DNA of 8,977 nt from positions 1-8,977 of the forward strand of contig CAMLKX010000069.1 in assembly GCA_946480515.1 (NCBI GenBank), written 5' to 3'. Both the position numbers and the translations under genes were made by a program. The notes below the pieces were generated by a model. That model did no database searches. It saw only the letters and a program-made list of their open reading frames with translations, and had not been told where the DNA came from. This DNA is from an uncultured Sphingomonadaceae bacterium (GTDB lineage: Bacteria; Pseudomonadota; Alphaproteobacteria; Sphingomonadales; Sphingomonadaceae). Shown here piece by piece: positions 7,626-8,977 of the stretch (position 1 is the stretch's first letter; every line of letters starts with the position of its first letter).

Positions 7626-7676
7626 CAAATAGAGTCGATTACCCGCTAGAGGGCGGCGCGATAGAAGAGCCCGGGC

Positions 7677-8474
7677 ATGAAGGTGCAACATCTTCCGAAC
7701 ACCGCCACCGTCGCAGAAGCGACTGAGGCTGTTCGTGAGCACGGCCATGTGGTTATCGATGCCCTGGCCCCTGTCTCCGTGATGGACCAGGTGCTGGCGG
7801 ATTTGCTGCCATTCATCGGGAACGCTCCGTCCAGCGAGGAGTGGGGTGGAGATTCAGCTCAACGTGTCGGCAATCTGATCGCCCATTCCCCGGTCGGGCG
7901 CGATCTGGTCATGAACCCGCTAGTGCTGGGCGTGGTGAAGAATATTCTTGATCACGCGTCGACGTTTCAGCTCTGCACGACAGAGATGATCTCTCTGAAT
8001 CCCGGTGCGCCGGCGCAAATCATCCACACGGATGAGTTGCTTTACGATGACTTTGTTTTCCCGGATGATTGCACCGCCTGTTGCAACACCTTGTGGGCGG
8101 TCACCGAATTTACCGACGAAAATGGCGCCACTCGCATTGTCCCTGAAAGTCACGCTCGTCCACCCGCCGAATGCACGATGGATGACACGCTGCCCGTCGA
8201 GATGGACCGCGGATCCGTGCTGATCTTCTCTGGCAAGCTTTGGCACGCGGGTGGGGCCAATCGGTCGAACGGTGTCCGGCGCGCGCAGGCGATCAACTAT
8301 TCCCTCGGCTGGCTGCGGCAAGGGGAGAACCAGTATCTCGCCTGCCCGCCGGAAATTGCGCGGACCTTGCCTGAAGAGCTATTGAAGCTGATGGGATATC
8401 AGGTGGGGCCTAAATATGGTTATGGCCATGTCGGCGCGCAGGCCGATCCACTGGAAGCACTCTTGATGGCGTAA
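7677..8474 (+). CDS. Phytanoyl-CoA dioxygenase (PhyH) family protein
   Basis: This 265-residue protein fits the PhyH family of Fe(II)/2-oxoglutarate-dependent oxygenases. Candidate iron ligands are His117 and Asp119 (IIHTDE, the HxD motif) and His190 (LWHAGGANRSNG). Arg201 or Arg202, 11-12 residues after the distal His, sits where the family binds the 2-oxoglutarate carboxylate. The surrounding strands GATRIVPESH (150-159) and GSVLIFSGKLWH (179-190) are typical of the double-stranded beta-helix core. Family members hydroxylate acyl-CoAs, terpenoids and other small molecules, coupled to 2-oxoglutarate decarboxylation. An in-frame stop 15 bases before the ATG makes 7677 the first possible start. 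The ribosome site is weak (GAAGAG, 7 bases away). The next gene follows after 78 bases on the same strand, so the two probably form an operon. Confidence 0.87.
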   Translation: MKVQHLPNTATVAEATEAVREHGHVVIDALAPVSVMDQVLADLLPFIGNAPSSEEWGGDSAQRVGNLIAHSPVGRDLVMNPLVLGVVKNILDHASTFQLCTTEMISLNPGAPAQIIHTDELLYDDFVFPDDCTACCNTLWAVTEFTDENGATRIVPESHARPPAECTMDDTLPVEMDRGSVLIFSGKLWHAGGANRSNGVRRAQAINYSLGWLRQGENQYLACPPEIARTLPEELLKLMGYQVGPKYGYGHVGAQADPLEALLMA

Positions 8475-8540
8475 GCCTCGTACCCGCAACACGCCGGTTC
8501 GCAAGACCGCAACGAATAAAGAGCAACCTGAAGTACTCAA

Positions 8541-8546
8541 AGGAAG
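8541..8546 (+). promoter_or_regulatory. Ribosome binding site of the last gene
   Basis: AGGAAG lies 6 bases before the ATG at 8553. It fixes the start of the truncated last gene, for which no homology-based start could be argued, and it is stronger than the site of the preceding gene. Confidence 0.6.
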
Positions 8547-8552
8547 TTAGTT

Positions 8553-8977
8553 ATGAACGCTCATTCTTTCCTACGGCCCATCGCTGAGCCTCAGCTTCTT
8601 GAAAACGCGTTCACGGAGGATCAGCGCCAGCGGCTGTTCGACGTCATGCGCCAGAAGGGACCATGGCAAACCATCCTGACGCAGGAATTCAACTCGCCCG
8701 AGGAAGTGATCGCCACCACCTCCGGAGCGCTGCCCGAGGGCTTCGTGCCGACCTGGGACATGTTCCTGAGCCCCGTCTTCCGGGCAACACTGGGCCGTGG
8801 CTACGCCGCCCTTTACCCGGAAATTGAGGATTGCTTCTACCACTCCAAGTTCCTCGATCTGGTCCGCGGCTACTGGAACGCCCAATATGCCGCGCCGAAC
8901 CTGATGCTCTGCAATATTCAGGGGCCGTCCTCCACCGGCGGTGCGCCACACGTCGATGGCGCGGATTTCCGCGGAAT
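8553..8977 (+). CDS. Unassigned protein with an HxD motif, possible non-heme iron oxygenase, N-terminal part
   Basis: The open frame starts at an ATG with a good AGGAAG site and runs off the right edge after 141 full codons. I do not recognise the family with certainty. It is soluble-looking, with no signal peptide or membrane segment. Near the edge, APHVDGADFRG contains His133-x-Asp135, placed after a strand-like NLMLCNIQG segment (116-124). This resembles the first two iron ligands of cupin-fold Fe(II)/2-oxoglutarate oxygenases, including the adjacent PhyH-family protein. The distal His and the 2-oxoglutarate Arg would be beyond the window, so the call is an inference. Position 78 bases after the PhyH gene on the same strand suggests joint transcription and a linked role. 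Confidence 0.6.
   Translation, partial: MNAHSFLRPIAEPQLLENAFTEDQRQRLFDVMRQKGPWQTILTQEFNSPEEVIATTSGALPEGFVPTWDMFLSPVFRATLGRGYAALYPEIEDCFYHSKFLDLVRGYWNAQYAAPNLMLCNIQGPSSTGGAPHVDGADFRG

Noticed and set aside
7148..7649. Plus-strand open frames of about 150 codons across the SDR gene start
   Set aside because: They are shadows of the SDR coding strand and run through its ribosome site and the divergent promoter region.
8475..8552. Possible terminator or small RNA between the two oxygenase-like genes
   Set aside because: Apart from the ribosome site, no stable stem with a T tract and no promoter-like pair was found in these 78 bases, so joint transcription is simpler.

Overview
The window looks like chromosomal catabolic DNA from a high-GC alphaproteobacterium, most probably a sphingomonad (Sphingomonadales). 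This is inferred from three things: the TonB-dependent receptor has the N-terminal style typical of that group (EIIVTAQRREERAQDVPI), acyl-CoA enzymes sit beside a spinster-like MFS carrier and an outer-membrane receptor, and codon use is GC-rich throughout. No RNA gene, insertion sequence or CRISPR array was seen.

Layout from left to right: (1) the N-terminal part of a crotonase-family (enoyl-CoA hydratase/isomerase) gene on the minus strand, cut by the window edge; (2) a short divergent intergenic region with a dyad; (3) a 695-residue two-domain acyl-CoA dehydrogenase on the plus strand; (4) an MFS transporter with a better start 57 bases inside the longest frame; (5) 44 bases later, a TonB-dependent receptor broken by a frameshift with apparent loss of part of the plug domain near position 4475; (6) a 174-base convergent gap with two hairpins, one with a perfect 13-bp stem; (7) a short-chain dehydrogenase/reductase on the minus strand; (8) a divergent promoter region with a perfect 7-bp inverted repeat over a TTGACA hexamer; (9) a phytanoyl-CoA dioxygenase (PhyH)-family gene on the plus strand; and (10) the start of another gene, possibly a second non-heme iron oxygenase, cut by the right edge.

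Taken together the genes suggest uptake and breakdown of a hydrophobic or carboxylated substrate. The receptor would take it across the outer membrane and the MFS protein across the inner membrane. The oxygenase(s) and SDR would hydroxylate and oxidise it, and the acyl-CoA dehydrogenase plus crotonase would carry out beta-oxidation-like steps on CoA thioesters. The two-domain dehydrogenase resembles the fused type known from steroid side-chain degradation (FadE34-like), but the substrate cannot be read from the sequence. The broken receptor means the uptake step may be lost in this strain, unless the break is an assembly error.
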